DNA from: Petunia secreta
Taxonomy: Eukaryota; Streptophyta; Magnoliopsida; Solanales; Solanaceae
Assembly: GCA_029990175.1 (NCBI GenBank)
Contig: JARKIP010000038.1
Location: 25,365,501-25,429,500 of the forward strand
Reading direction: 5' to 3'
Length of the DNA: 64,000 nucleotides
Shown: positions 9,021 through 19,965 of the stretch, piece by piece
Position numbering within the stretch: position 1 is the first letter of the stretch
How the letters are laid out: the number at the start of each line of letters is the position of its first letter
Made by a program: the position numbers and the translations under genes
The notes under the pieces: generated by a model
Seen by the model: the letters and a program-made list of their open reading frames with translations, nothing else
Database searches by the model: none
What the model was told of the DNA's origin: nothing

Positions 9021-10052
9021 TCTCTCACTCACACATAATGGGAGTGCTCTAACAATATGAGAAACATATTCTCATCTCATCTCTGCAAATATTCATACAG
9101 TGAAATAGACCGTGCGACCAGCATACTGTGAGAGCTACGTGCTATACATCTGTTAGGAGTATATAGCCTCTCGTCGAGTGCAAACCTGCAAATAGATTAT
9201 AAAGTATGCAATACCCTAGATCATATGAATCACATTTTGATATCCTCTCAAAATCTCAAATATCATTTTTATGTATTCACAATTATAACTCATAAGTTAT
9301 AACCGGTGCACCTGTGAATACAAAATTAATGAGATTCCTTTAATGATCTTCCTCTTCTCACGATTCTCTTAACATTAGCTCAACTGCTTTTCTAGATATG
9401 TCCCGCCAGACCGTATCCATTTTCATGGTCTTTTGGAAACACACTAAGATAGCTAACATTGGACTAAGTCTCAAGTATCTGATCGGAGTCACTGAGGGTA
9501 CATAATTTGAGCCAGCATAAAGGCTCTGGGTCTCACGCAACAGTAAGTTGAGATCAAACTTATGTTAACCCAAGGTCGACATTAGCACACATGGTATGAA
9601 ACACGTGCTACAACATTTTTCTCCTTTCCTTAAGGAGCGTATGTCTTTATAAATAATGTTGTATAGATGAAATTCAGACACCATATGTATCTAAATTCGA
9701 GTTTCTTTAAACTCACATCTAGCTCACTAAGTAGACTAGGTGAACATCCTTTCACTTTAATAACCTTATGTTATTATTTAAACGACTGTATTGATTTTAA
9801 GTATTCACTCTCAAATTATCCATTTGATAATTTTTCTTAAAATCAAGTCTCATCTTTACCACTAAGATAAGGAGGCGGTTGCCTGTGTGAGAAGGCCAAC
9901 CTCTTGTCCACCCGACATACTAAAATATAATTGAAGAATGTACTAAACACTCAATAAATCATGAATATGTATGTAAGTAAATCAACTTTATTGATTATCA
10001 AAGAACATAGTTTTGTGAACAACTGGAAAAACAAAGAATAATACAAAATCAC
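9021..10052 (-). other. Non-coding 3' region of copia-1
   Basis: About 1 kb between the end of pol and the 3' LTR. Short frames such as 9358-9540 show no family. Ends with the PPT-like purines next to 9020. Confidence 0.5.
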
Positions 10053-13000
10053 TCAAAGTCTACGCAAGCCTTGAGACCTAGTGTGTCTCACAAATGCATC
10101 TCTAGCTAAAGGCTTGGTCAATGGGTCTGCTACCATATCTTCTGTAGATATTTTCACCAGGTTCAACCTCTTGCGTTTATACATGTCTCTTGCATAGTTA
10201 TACTTGATATCTATGTGCTTAGTATCACAATGATGCTTAGGATTCTTGGTTGCATCAACTGCAGCTTTACTATCACAGTAGACCAACACTGGTTCATCAC
10301 CAGTGTTACCCAACAAGCTTTTGAAGAGCCTATTCAACCAAACAGCTTCTTTTGTTGCTTTTGACAGAGCCACATATTCGGCTTCCATCGTAGATAATGC
10401 TACACATGATTGCTTCTTACTCTTCCATGATATGGCACCATTACTAAGTAAGAAGACATATCCTGAGGTAGACTTCCTCTCGTCTAAATCTCCTCCATGA
10501 TCAGCATCAGTGTATCCTACTAATCGCAAATCTTTGCTGCCTTGATAACAAAGTGCGTAGTCAGCCGTTCCTCTCAGATATCTCATGATCCTCTTTACTG
10601 CTTGCCAATGTGCTGGACCTGGATCGGATTGATATCTACTTACCAAGCCAACTGCTTGACAAATATCAGGTCTAGTACACACCATAGCATACATTAGACA
10701 TCCGACTGCACTTCTATAAGGCACTCGCTTCATCTTTTCTGTCTCTTCAGGAGTCTGAGGACATAAATGATTTCCCAAGTTATGGCCTTTGCTGATAGGA
10801 GTGTCAATTGGGTTGCTATTCTGCATATTAAATCGTTCAAGAATTTTCTTAATGTAATTCTCTTGAGAGAGATACAATAGTTTCTTAGGACGATCTCTTG
10901 AAATCTTGATTCCAAGAATATATACAGCTTCACCCATATCTTTCATCTCAAATTGAGACGACAACCAGGCCTTTACCTCGTTTATTAACTCCTTATCATT
11001 TCCAGCTATAAGTATATCATCGACATACAATGTCAGAATTACAAGCTTATTTCTTGATCTCTTGGTATAAACACAATGGTCTTCATCAACCATAGTAAAA
11101 CCATTGGATATGATCACATTTTGAAAGTGTATATACCACTGCCTTGAAGATTGTTTGAGGCCATAAATAGACTTCATAAGTCTACAAACCTTTTGTTCGT
11201 GGCCTTTTTCAATGAAACATTCGGATTGTTCCATATAAATTTCTTCATCTAATTCTCCATTGAGAAAGGCAGTCTTTACATCCATCTGATGTAATTCAAG
11301 ATCTAAACTTGCTACTATAGCTAGAATCAGGCGAATTGAGTTAAATCTCACAACAGGTGAGAAAGTCTCTTCGTAGTCTATTCCTTCCTGTTGTGTATAA
11401 CCTTTCGCCACCAGTCGAGCCTTATATCTCTCAACTGTGCCATCAGCCTTGAGCTTAATTTTGAGAACCCATTTGCTCCCAATAGCTCTGCGTTCTTTTG
11501 GGAGATCAACTAGTTCCCAGACTTTGTTGACTCTCATTGACTCCATTTCATCTTCCATTGCTTTTATCCATTTTTCCTTTGAAGGGCATGAGAGAGCCTC
11601 TTTTGCATTTTTAGGCTTGTTTTCTACTTGTAAGAACAACATAAAAATTTCAGCACCTTCGACATCAAATCGTCGGCGGGGAATCTTTTTACGTAAACCA
11701 CGTCCTTTTTGTGATTCTTCTTCGTTGTTCCCATTTGGATCAACGTTGCTCCCACTTGGATCAAGAACATCTATCCTGCTCCCACTTGGAACAAGATCAG
11801 TGACCATCTCGCTCCCACTTGGAACAAGATCTATTTGGTCACTGTTTGATGTCAAATAATTACTTACATTCGCATCCGATGATGAAGGAGGTTGTTGATG
11901 TGAAACTAATTCATCATCAGTTAAATTTCTCCCACTCGAATGAAGTGATCTTTGTTCATCTTGATTCTCTATCTCAAATAAGGTTAGGTCTTGACCTACC
12001 TCTCCCTTTTTAGGAAACTCATCCTTTAAGAATGTGACATCTCGTGATTCAAACTCAGTTACGCTCCCACTGTCTTGCTGACCTATAAACACATAACCCT
12101 TAGAGGTTTCTGAGTATCTTATAAAGATACTTTTCTTTCCTCTCGGGCCTAATTTGCCATGTTTGTGAGAAGAATCATGTGTATAGGCAGCGCAACCCCA
12201 AGGTCTTAATACACTTAGGTTGGGTGCTCTTCCAGTCCACAACTCATATGGAGTGGTTGCAACTGATTTTGTAGGCACTCGGTTAAGTACATAGGTAGCC
12301 GTAAGCAATGCATCACCCCAATAACTAATTGGGAGGTTAGCTTGTGCCATCATTGACCTAACCATTTCTAGAAGCGTCCTGTTTCTTCTCTCCGCAACAC
12401 CATTTTTTTGTGGAGTATTTGGGATAGTCAACTGATGAACAATTCCCTTTCCATCACATAACTCGTTAAATTGAGTTGACAAGTACTCTCGACCTCGGTC
12501 AGTTCGAAGAACTTTTATCTTCTTGTCTAATTGATTTCCCACTAAGCTCATATAGCGTTGGAAACAACTTATTGCTTCTGATTTGTGGGAAATTAAATAG
12601 ACATAACCAAAACGAGTGTAGTCATCTATAAATGTGATGAAATAGTACGCTCCATGCCTAGCCCTGACATTCATAGGCCCACAGATGTCCGAATGGACTA
12701 ATTGCAAGGGATATTCAGCTCTAGTCGCTTTACCGAAGGGTTTTCTTGCAGATTTTCCTGCTAGACAATTTTCACAAGTGGACAATTCCACATGTTCAAT
12801 GCCAGTAAGCAAACCTTGTTTTGCTAACCTTTGCATTCTTTGTTGGCCAATATGACCAAGTCTAGCATGCCATATGTTTACATCACTATCATATTTATGT
12901 GAGGAAGCAAACATAGAAAAACTAGCATTATTATTAAATGAATCATAATCCAAATCCATAATAATAAAACCTCCGGTCACATGACCAAAACCAAATAAAG

Positions 13001-14216
13001 TTGAACCTAAAGTCAATTTGACAGAATTGTCATGGAAAAACAAGCTAAAGCCAAGCCTAAGCAAAACAATAACAGAAATAATATTCCTGTGAATTCCTGG
13101 AGCATAGAGGACATCATGTAGTAGTAGGTGTCGACCACCACGCAAGACTAACTTGCATGTACCGATCCCTTCAACAGCAACCTTATTGTTGTTGCCCACA
13201 TAAATCCACTTTGTTCCACGTGAAATACGCCGAAACTCCACAAAGGAATTGCGTTCCCTCGTTATGTGGTCCGTTGCTCCCGAGTCTACAATCCACAAAG
13301 GATTAGATTCAGTCAAAAACACTGAACTAGAAACACAAAGTTCACTAGTTTGAGTTTTGTGAAATACCTTTCTAGGAGGCTCAGAGCAATCCTTAGCATA
13401 GTGACCCTTTTTGTCACAGTTAAAGCATTTCACCTTTGCAACATTGACACGTTTGGGACGTTTGTTATTGCCTTGTTGTTCTGCCCTTGCTCTTTTAGCA
13501 GGCTGAGACTGAGTTGGTCCTCTTTTCTTAACCCAATTCTTTTTCTTAAAGCCACCTTTGGCCTTAGAGGATGTTGCCATATGCAACTCAGCTGTTGGCT
13601 TAGCAGCCTCAAGCCGATCCTCTTCAAGCTCAAGAGATCTCCGGACATCTTCCAGAGTCTTGATTAGCTGATTGTGGGTCAAATGAATCTTCATATGATC
13701 CCAAGAATTAGGTAAGGACCGTATGACAACTTGAACTTGTTGCTCATCGGTCAACACATGACCAGCGTCTTTTAACTCCCCAATCATGTTTGTCATAAGC
13801 CGCATATGAGTTCTCACTGAATGTTCTGGGCGCTTCTTGTATGAGTCAAACTTGATTGTTAAGGATCGTAGCCTTTCAATAGAACATGTACCAAACCTAT
13901 TCTTCAAAGCAACCCAAAGACCCATAGCTCTTTGGTGATCCTTAAATTCCCTTAAGATATCATCATCTAAGGTGCTCAGCAACGTAATGCGAGCCAAGGA
14001 ATCTTTCTTTTTCCAAGAGTCATAAGCCGCACGGTCACGCCTATGCTGAGCCGTGGTGCCTTCCTCAGGCTCATCCATGACGATGTTAATTGCCTCCAGA
14101 GCCTCTTGCTCTTCAAGCACATATTGAACTTTTAAGCTCCAGGTCTCATAGTTGTCACCATTGAGTTTCAACCCTTTGTTGAGCTCAGCAACAATGTTCT
14201 TAGCAGCAGTAGACAA
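10053..14216 (-). CDS. Copia-1 gag-pol polyprotein (Tnt1/Tork-like)
   Basis: A single uninterrupted frame of 1387 codons. In order: gag (UBN2-type, about 1-215); CCHC knuckle CFNCDKKGHYAKDC about 265; aspartic protease WIVDSGATDHIT about 310; GAG-pre-integrase/HHCC (HARLGHIG...CENC) about 450-490; integrase core with HSDICGPM, TDRGREYLS and PQKNGVAERRNRTLLE; reverse transcriptase with YVDDILIAGND; RNase H with TDADHGGD and a YCDSKAA end region. The integrase second-Asp motif reads TDRGREY instead of the usual TDNGGEY, but the Asp is kept. The frame begins with TTG at 14216-14214 where related elements have ATG, and the next in-frame ATG is about codon 47. Expression of full-length gag is therefore doubtful, although the rest of the frame shows no stop. 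Confidence 0.88.
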   Translation of the reverse strand: MSTAAKNIVAELNKGLKLNGDNYETWSLKVQYVLEEQEALEAINIVMDEPEEGTTAQHRRDRAAYDSWKKKDSLARITLLSTLDDDILREFKDHQRAMGLWVALKNRFGTCSIERLRSLTIKFDSYKKRPEHSVRTHMRLMTNMIGELKDAGHVLTDEQQVQVVIRSLPNSWDHMKIHLTHNQLIKTLEDVRRSLELEEDRLEAAKPTAELHMATSSKAKGGFKKKNWVKKRGPTQSQPAKRARAEQQGNNKRPKRVNVAKVKCFNCDKKGHYAKDCSEPPRKVFHKTQTSELCVSSSVFLTESNPLWIVDSGATDHITRERNSFVEFRRISRGTKWIYVGNNNKVAVEGIGTCKLVLRGGRHLLLHDVLYAPGIHRNIISVIVLLRLGFSLFFHDNSVKLTLGSTLFGFGHVTGGFIIMDLDYDSFNNNASFSMFASSHKYDSDVNIWHARLGHIGQQRMQRLAKQGLLTGIEHVELSTCENCLAGKSARKPFGKATRAEYPLQLVHSDICGPMNVRARHGAYYFITFIDDYTRFGYVYLISHKSEAISCFQRYMSLVGNQLDKKIKVLRTDRGREYLSTQFNELCDGKGIVHQLTIPNTPQKNGVAERRNRTLLEMVRSMMAQANLPISYWGDALLTATYVLNRVPTKSVATTPYELWTGRAPNLSVLRPWGCAAYTHDSSHKHGKLGPRGKKSIFIRYSETSKGYVFIGQQDSGSVTEFESRDVTFLKDEFPKKGEVGQDLTLFEIENQDEQRSLHSSGRNLTDDELVSHQQPPSSSDANVSNYLTSNSDQIDLVPSGSEMVTDLVPSGSRIDVLDPSGSNVDPNGNNEEESQKGRGLRKKIPRRRFDVEGAEIFMLFLQVENKPKNAKEALSCPSKEKWIKAMEDEMESMRVNKVWELVDLPKERRAIGSKWVLKIKLKADGTVERYKARLVAKGYTQQEGIDYEETFSPVVRFNSIRLILAIVASLDLELHQMDVKTAFLNGELDEEIYMEQSECFIEKGHEQKVCRLMKSIYGLKQSSRQWYIHFQNVIISNGFTMVDEDHCVYTKRSRNKLVILTLYVDDILIAGNDKELINEVKAWLSSQFEMKDMGEAVYILGIKISRDRPKKLLYLSQENYIKKILERFNMQNSNPIDTPISKGHNLGNHLCPQTPEETEKMKRVPYRSAVGCLMYAMVCTRPDICQAVGLVSRYQSDPGPAHWQAVKRIMRYLRGTADYALCYQGSKDLRLVGYTDADHGGDLDERKSTSGYVFLLSNGAISWKSKKQSCVALSTMEAEYVALSKATKEAVWLNRLFKSLLGNTGDEPVLVYCDSKAAVDATKNPKHHCDTKHIDIKYNYARDMYKRKRLNLVKISTEDMVADPLTKPLARDAFVRHTRSQGLRRL

Positions 14217-15321
14217 TGTCCATATGGAAAACTGATGGTGGATCCTATATAAAACGTATTGCGGAATTCAAGTGAAGGTATTATGTTAAATGAAAATACC
14301 TCTCACATTATTCACAGTTTCTTTTTCACTGCCTGAGTAATTAATTTCAGTAGATATGTTGATCATACCTCAAAAACCAAAGCTTTATGCATGATAAATG
14401 CAATATTGTATATTGGTGGCTTTTTCTCCACCCGGACTTTCCACATCCACAGGTGTGTTTTTTAGGACAATGTATTTGACTATTTCATTACTTAATTCTC
14501 TATTCACTTGAAGAGGGTAAGAAAATTTGAGGTAGCGTTAGGACATGAGTTATACAAGATTTGATATAATGGTTAGATTTTGGGCCAAATTCAGCTTTTA
14601 TGCAAGATTTAGAATTTGAAGTTTGTGATTTCAAAATTTGTCAAATTTGAATCAAATTGTATAAACAAACATGTATTTCAAATTTTTATGTCCGTTGACT
14701 ATCTCCTCTTCCTGTCACATACATACATCATGCATCCATTTTCCATTAACAGATTAGTTTATGTCCCTGTTGGAGTGTATACATATAGGAATGAGTATAT
14801 GTAAATGAGTTGACTCTCCGAATTAAATTTATTATATTAATTGAGAACCTTCCATGATTAGGGTGCCAAAGAATAGATTCATCATTATATTGAAAAGAAG
14901 TTACCACTAGCTATACCTCTTTAGCAATATTTGGCAAAGAATACGTGCAAGCACGATATAAGCAATCCCTTCGTATCTTCCAAAAACAAATAGTCAACTT
15001 ATGCACCTATAATTGTCTCTTGCCAAAAAATAAGTACTAAACAATATCTCATTAAGTTAAATGAAGTAGACTTAAGTCACGGATTCGAGTGGTGGAAACG
15101 GTGCAGGTACATCATATTTACACGGGGTGCAGGACTTAAGTCACGGGTTCAAAAATTAATGATCTCACTAATGAACTCATGAATATAAAAGGGATTTGAT
15201 CAGAGATAGAGCTGGCATCCAGCAATCTCATTATTTACTAATGAACCCATCTCTATTGAGCAAAAACCAAAACCTCTCTTGCTTCATTCCTTCCTGCTGG
15301 TGACGAAATTCCTTCAATAAG
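14217..15321 (+). other. Upstream region and 5' UTR exon of NLR-2
   Basis: From about 14425 the sequence is homologous to 55745-56548 upstream of NLR-3. Shared blocks include CCGTTGACTATCTCCTCTTCC and GAGCTGGCATCCAGCAATCTC (each slightly shortened here). The last part (about 15210-15321) is very similar in both copies and ends in an intron donor, so it is likely transcribed leader. 14217-14424 is unassigned: copia-1 leader or host DNA. Confidence 0.5.
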
Positions 15322-16196
15322 GTAATTACGTGCATTTGTATCTGTTTATATTACTCTGTTCTCTTTTTTCATTAGCTCTCTGTGCTGATTTGCTTTGGGA
15401 GAATCTGATTCCCATATGCTTAGTAGTGTTTTAATTAACATCCCCTGTAACATTATTTAGGAAACTGTTGCCTAGTAATACTCCCTCCGTCTCATTTAGT
15501 TGTCGCTTTAGCTAAAAAAGAACATTGTCTCAAAACAATTGTCATTTTTGGATTCCAAGACTAAATCTCTTAGTTATTTCCAGCTATACCTTTAACCATT
15601 AAAGAAAAATTACTTTTTAACTTGATAAAATACACATTGTATTTATTGATAATGGACGTGAAAAAACTTATAGGGACAAAGAAAATAGGACAGAAGGAGT
15701 ATTTCCCAAGTAGTCCGCACGAATTACAAATTCCTAGGTGCCAGCATTTTCCTTTTTGGTTTGGTCAAGAGAAAATTGAGACGAAGACTCAAAAGAAGTC
15801 CTTCTAGTAGGTTTGTTAAGTTTTTCAAAGACTATAACGTTACTTGACTGTTTGACTGATTGGTTGCAAGTTCTTTTCGAAAAAATAGAAAAGGTGGACA
15901 TACGTCAAGAGTAGGGGGATCACCGGCACCTGTTAACAGAAATTCTGTACATGTATCTGTACATATGCTGAATACTACCATACAGTATGGTGCACTTTGT
16001 AGAGCAATCTGCTCAGGTTCTCCTCTAGTGAATGCTCTTAAAGTCCTATCTATTGCGCAATATAGAAGAAAGACTTTATTTTTCTTTTGTTTCAGTTGAT
16101 GAAGTTTCTTTAACGAATGCTTTTAAAGTCCTAAAATTGGAAATTTTTTAGATTTCTTCTCAAAGGAAATGTTTGATTGTCTTTCTTTAATTTTAG
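15322..16196 (+). other. Predicted 5' UTR intron of NLR-2
   Basis: Donor AAG|GTAATT at 15322 and acceptor TTTAATTTTAG| ending 16196, followed by TGGTCAACAAAGAGCTCGC. The same donor, pyrimidine-rich CTCTTTTTTCATT start and acceptor are present in front of NLR-3 (56549-57578). The intron contains the Stowaway MITE at 15481-15699. Confidence 0.6.
15481..15699. mobile_element. Stowaway-like MITE in the NLR-2 leader intron
   Basis: Starts CTCCCTCCGTCTCATTTAG and ends with ATAGGACAGAAGGAG, flanked on both sides by TA, the Stowaway target duplication. The homologous intron of NLR-3 carries an eroded copy at the same place. Confidence 0.7.
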
Positions 16197-16265
16197 TGGT
16201 CAACAAAGAGCTCGCAAAAGAGGACTTTGCAAGAACTTTGGAAAGACCTTTTGAAGGAGCAAGAA

Positions 16266-19200
16266 ATGGCGGACCCTGTAATTGGTGCTACTGTTCAAGT
16301 TGTGCTAGAAAAGCTGCTTTCTCTCACTATTGAGGAAGTCAATAGTTTAAGGAACTGCAAGCAAGATCTCACATTGCTGAAACAAAATGTATCCATGATT
16401 CAATCATTCATTCTTGATGCTGAAACACAACAAGTTAAGCATCAAGCTGCGGAAGAATGGTTGAAGAGGCTTGAGAGAGTTGCTGAAGATGCTGAAATTC
16501 TATTTGATGAAGTCAGATATGAATCTCTCGAAAGAGAAGTGAAGATCCGAAAAAATCGAATGAAAAAGGTCACTGGTTTCATTTCTCATACAGCTTTTAA
16601 GAGCAAAATGTCTCGAAAAATCAACGACATCAATGAAGAGTTCAGGGCTATCAATCAGTTAGCCAATGAGCTAGGTCTGAAATCCCAAGAAGGTAATTCT
16701 AAGCAAATACTACCAATACGAGAAACAGATTCCATGGTAGTTGCTTCCGATGTTGTTGGTAGAGACAAGGATGTTGCTGAAATAAAGGAAAAGATGTTGA
16801 GCATGAGCGAGGATGTTGTTTTGTACACTATTCCCATAGTGGGTATGGGAGGTATGGGGAAAACAACCGTGGCTAAGAGAATTTTCCATGATGAAAAAAT
16901 CAAGCAACACTTTGAGAAGAGAGTTTGGTTGTGCCAACCTGAAATGTCAGAAACTAAGAGTTTTTTTGAACTAATCCTCGAATATCTGACGGAGAAGAAA
17001 CTTGAGTTCAGAAGTAGAGATATAATAGTCAAGAAGCTCCAAGATAAATTGGGAGGAAAAAGGTATTTGCTTGTCCTAGATGATTTGTGGCATGTTGACC
17101 CTAATTCATGGCATGAGTTTGAGGGTACCTTAAGAGGAATAAACACATCCCCAGGAAATTGTGTTCTTGTGACCACTCGCATTAATCTGGTGGCATCCAG
17201 AGTATCAGTGGATCTTCATATGTTGGGGAAATTGGACGAATATCAATGTTGGTCCATCTTCAAGCAAAGAGCATTTCTTGATTGGGAGGTTCCAGAGAAA
17301 ATAGTGAGCAGGATAGTTGAAATGTGTCAAGGTCTACCACTGGCAGCAAGCGTATTGGGAGGCCTATTGCGGAACAAAGAAAAACATGAATGGCAAGCAA
17401 TTCTTGATGGAAACCCTCTTGTTGCAGGCGAAGATAATATTAGGGAAAATAGCTTAAGGAAAATCCTGAAACTCAGCTATATTTATCTACCATCTCCGCA
17501 TCTGAAAAAATGTTTTGCTTACTTTGCAATGTTTCCAAAAGATTTTGAGTTTGAAACGGACCAACTAATACAACTCTGGATGGCGGAAGGGTTTCTTCGT
17601 CCATGTAAAGACCCCGATGTAATGGAAGACGTTGGGAACCAGTTTATTAAGCTTTTGGTGCAAAATTCCTTGCTGCAAGATGTTAAGCTAGATGAGCACA
17701 AGAATATAAAACATTGTAAGATGCATGATCTTGTACACGATTTGGCTGGAGATATTTTAAAACCAAAACTATTTGATCCAAAAGGCATCGAACGAGAGAA
17801 TCCTTCTCAAGTTCGATATTTTGGATGGGACTCACCAAGTGATCAAATAGATAGGATGAATGAGCCAGGACGTTTGTGCACATTGTTCTGGAGAAGAAAT
17901 TGTATATCTGAAGATATGCTATTGAGCTTTCAGTTCTTAAGAGTTCTAAATTTTTCCATGTCAGACCTTAAGGAGTTGTCTGCCTCAATCAACAAGCTAA
18001 TACACTTGAGATATCTTGATCTGTCTGACACTTGGATCAAATCCTTGCCCAACTCCATTTGCAAGCTCTACAATTTGGAAACGTATAGAGCAAACAACTG
18101 CTATTCACTCAAGGAGCTTCCGGATGAGATGGGGGATATGATAAGTTTGAGACACTTATATTTTAGCTCACGAGATGGTCATCCTGCAGACTTTGTGATG
18201 CCACTTAAGATCGGGCAGTTAACCTGTCTTCAAACCCTACAGTTTTTCAATGTTGGTTTAGAGAAAGGTCGTCGAATAGATGAACTAGGTTGTTTGAAGA
18301 ACCTTAGAGGTGAATTGTCGATCAATGGTCTCCAATCGGTATGTAACAGAGAAGAAGCTCAAACAGCATGTCTACAAGTGAAACCGAATATCTACAAGTT
18401 GACATATTTATGGTTCCATGAGGAAACATCTGAAGGTTGTGAAACCAATGATGAGCACGTGTTGGAAGGTCTTCATCCACATCCTAACTTGAAAACCTTA
18501 GCAGTAGAGGGCTATTTGGGGACTAGATTTCCGCCATGGTTCAGTGAAGAAATGCTACCAAATTTGATCTCACTGAAATTAAATTGTTGCAAAAGCTGCA
18601 AAGAGATTCCATCGCTTGGCCAACTGAAACTCCTTCAACATCTCGAACTGGTTGAATTCAATAAGGTGAAATGCATTGGACCTTCGTTTTATGGTGTTGA
18701 GGTTAACGATAATAGATCAAGCAGGAATTATTCTAATATTCAAGTGTTCCCCTCACTTAAAGAACTACTATTGGCAGATATGCCTAGCCTCACTGAGTGG
18801 AAGGAAGTGATATCGATACCAACAATAAATGGTGGTAAAGATGGAGTTAGAATTAGAATGTTTCCTAGGCTTGAGAAGTTGAGCATTAGGAATTGTCCAG
18901 TGTTAAAAAGTACTCCAAGTCAATTCGAGATCCTGCGTGAATTAAGGATTGAAGGGGTTGACAGTGAAAAGCCATTGTTGAACTTGTGCAGCAACTTGAC
19001 AACTCTAGCAACGCTTGATGTCGATGGTGTGAAAGAGCTCATTTGTCTTCCAGACGAGATGCTACACAACAATAGTTCTCTTCAATATCTAAAAGTCTAT
19101 GATTGCGAAGAGTTACGTGAATTGCCACAAAGTTTGTACAATCTCCATTCCCTTAAGAGCTTAGAGATTAGTGGGTGTCCCAATTTCAGTTCCATTCCTG

Positions 19201-19907
19201 TCCCCAGTGGAGAAGAACATTTGACTTCCCTTCAAAGACTTAGCATATCCTTTTGTGATGGATTGACCAGTTTACCAAGTGGATTGCTAGAGCATTGTCG
19301 GTCTCTGGAATTTTTTAGGGTCTCGTACTGTGGCAACCTAGTTTCCATCCCTTTACATGTGTGGGAAATGCCTTCACTTTATTATATAAACTTATCAAGA
19401 TGTTTCAAATTGAATAGTGTACCAGCATGGGGCCTTCACTTTTTCACTGGGTTAAGGGATTTGATTATTGGTCCCTTCTCCGAGTCTGTGGATTTTGAGA
19501 CATTCCAATTGATTTTTAATGGCATTCAACAGCTATCCTCCCTTCGTCTATTGGAGGTGTATGGAAATGAGAACTGGGATTCTCTGCCCTATCAGCTCAT
19601 ACAACCGTCTTCTGTAACACATCTGCAAATATATAAGTTCGGAATCAAGACTCTGGACTTCTCAGATCCCATGCCTAAACTACGGTATCTGGCAATCCAT
19701 CAGTGTGGATTGTTAGAAGCTTTGTCAGATGGGCTCGTCAACCTTGTTTCTTTGGAAAGGTTACATATATGGAACTGCAAAAAACTAAAGCATCTGCCAT
19801 CCGGAGATGACATGCGACGCCTCACCAAATTAAAGTACCTGCATATTGAAGGCTGTCCAGAGTTAGAAGAAAGTTGCACCAATCGGAGTGGCCCAAACTC
19901 CCGGTGA
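16266..19907 (+). CDS. NLR-2: CC-NB-LRR disease resistance protein, C-terminally shortened
   Basis: Paralogue of NLR-1 and closest to NLR-3. The start is the ATG at 16266 (MADPVIGATVQVVLEKLLSL); the frame opens upstream only at a TTG. Protein of 1213 aa: Rx-like coiled coil about 1-150; NB-ARC with P-loop at 193, kinase-2 LDDLW with first Asp at 272, GLPLA at about 356 and MHD at 486; LRRs from about 557. It ends early at a TGA (19905-19907) where NLR-1 and NLR-3 have a Trp codon (TGG) in NSQW. A second TGA follows at about 19935, before the conserved splice donor. About 22 C-terminal residues of the family tail are lost, but all LRRs remain, so the gene may still work. NB-ARC motifs are intact. 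Confidence 0.92.
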   Translation: MADPVIGATVQVVLEKLLSLTIEEVNSLRNCKQDLTLLKQNVSMIQSFILDAETQQVKHQAAEEWLKRLERVAEDAEILFDEVRYESLEREVKIRKNRMKKVTGFISHTAFKSKMSRKINDINEEFRAINQLANELGLKSQEGNSKQILPIRETDSMVVASDVVGRDKDVAEIKEKMLSMSEDVVLYTIPIVGMGGMGKTTVAKRIFHDEKIKQHFEKRVWLCQPEMSETKSFFELILEYLTEKKLEFRSRDIIVKKLQDKLGGKRYLLVLDDLWHVDPNSWHEFEGTLRGINTSPGNCVLVTTRINLVASRVSVDLHMLGKLDEYQCWSIFKQRAFLDWEVPEKIVSRIVEMCQGLPLAASVLGGLLRNKEKHEWQAILDGNPLVAGEDNIRENSLRKILKLSYIYLPSPHLKKCFAYFAMFPKDFEFETDQLIQLWMAEGFLRPCKDPDVMEDVGNQFIKLLVQNSLLQDVKLDEHKNIKHCKMHDLVHDLAGDILKPKLFDPKGIERENPSQVRYFGWDSPSDQIDRMNEPGRLCTLFWRRNCISEDMLLSFQFLRVLNFSMSDLKELSASINKLIHLRYLDLSDTWIKSLPNSICKLYNLETYRANNCYSLKELPDEMGDMISLRHLYFSSRDGHPADFVMPLKIGQLTCLQTLQFFNVGLEKGRRIDELGCLKNLRGELSINGLQSVCNREEAQTACLQVKPNIYKLTYLWFHEETSEGCETNDEHVLEGLHPHPNLKTLAVEGYLGTRFPPWFSEEMLPNLISLKLNCCKSCKEIPSLGQLKLLQHLELVEFNKVKCIGPSFYGVEVNDNRSSRNYSNIQVFPSLKELLLADMPSLTEWKEVISIPTINGGKDGVRIRMFPRLEKLSIRNCPVLKSTPSQFEILRELRIEGVDSEKPLLNLCSNLTTLATLDVDGVKELICLPDEMLHNNSSLQYLKVYDCEELRELPQSLYNLHSLKSLEISGCPNFSSIPVPSGEEHLTSLQRLSISFCDGLTSLPSGLLEHCRSLEFFRVSYCGNLVSIPLHVWEMPSLYYINLSRCFKLNSVPAWGLHFFTGLRDLIIGPFSESVDFETFQLIFNGIQQLSSLRLLEVYGNENWDSLPYQLIQPSSVTHLQIYKFGIKTLDFSDPMPKLRYLAIHQCGLLEALSDGLVNLVSLERLHIWNCKKLKHLPSGDDMRRLTKLKYLHIEGCPELEESCTNRSGPNSR

Positions 19908-19965
19908 TCCAACATTTCCCATATTCCAGATATCTGAAAAAGTGGAACGACAATTCAGAACTTAG

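Larger units (their letters stand above)
8710..14216 (-). mobile_element. Copia-1: Ty1-copia retrotransposon, 5' LTR not found
   Basis: Minus-strand element. Its 3' LTR candidate is 8710-9020 and its gag-pol frame is 10053-14216, separated by about 1 kb of non-coding DNA. Paralogue homology with the upstream region of NLR-3 resumes near 14425, so the element cannot extend much further right. No matching second LTR, tRNA-Met PBS (GCTCTGATACCA on this strand) or TSD was seen there. The element therefore appears 5'-truncated, with an otherwise intact frame. Confidence 0.75.
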
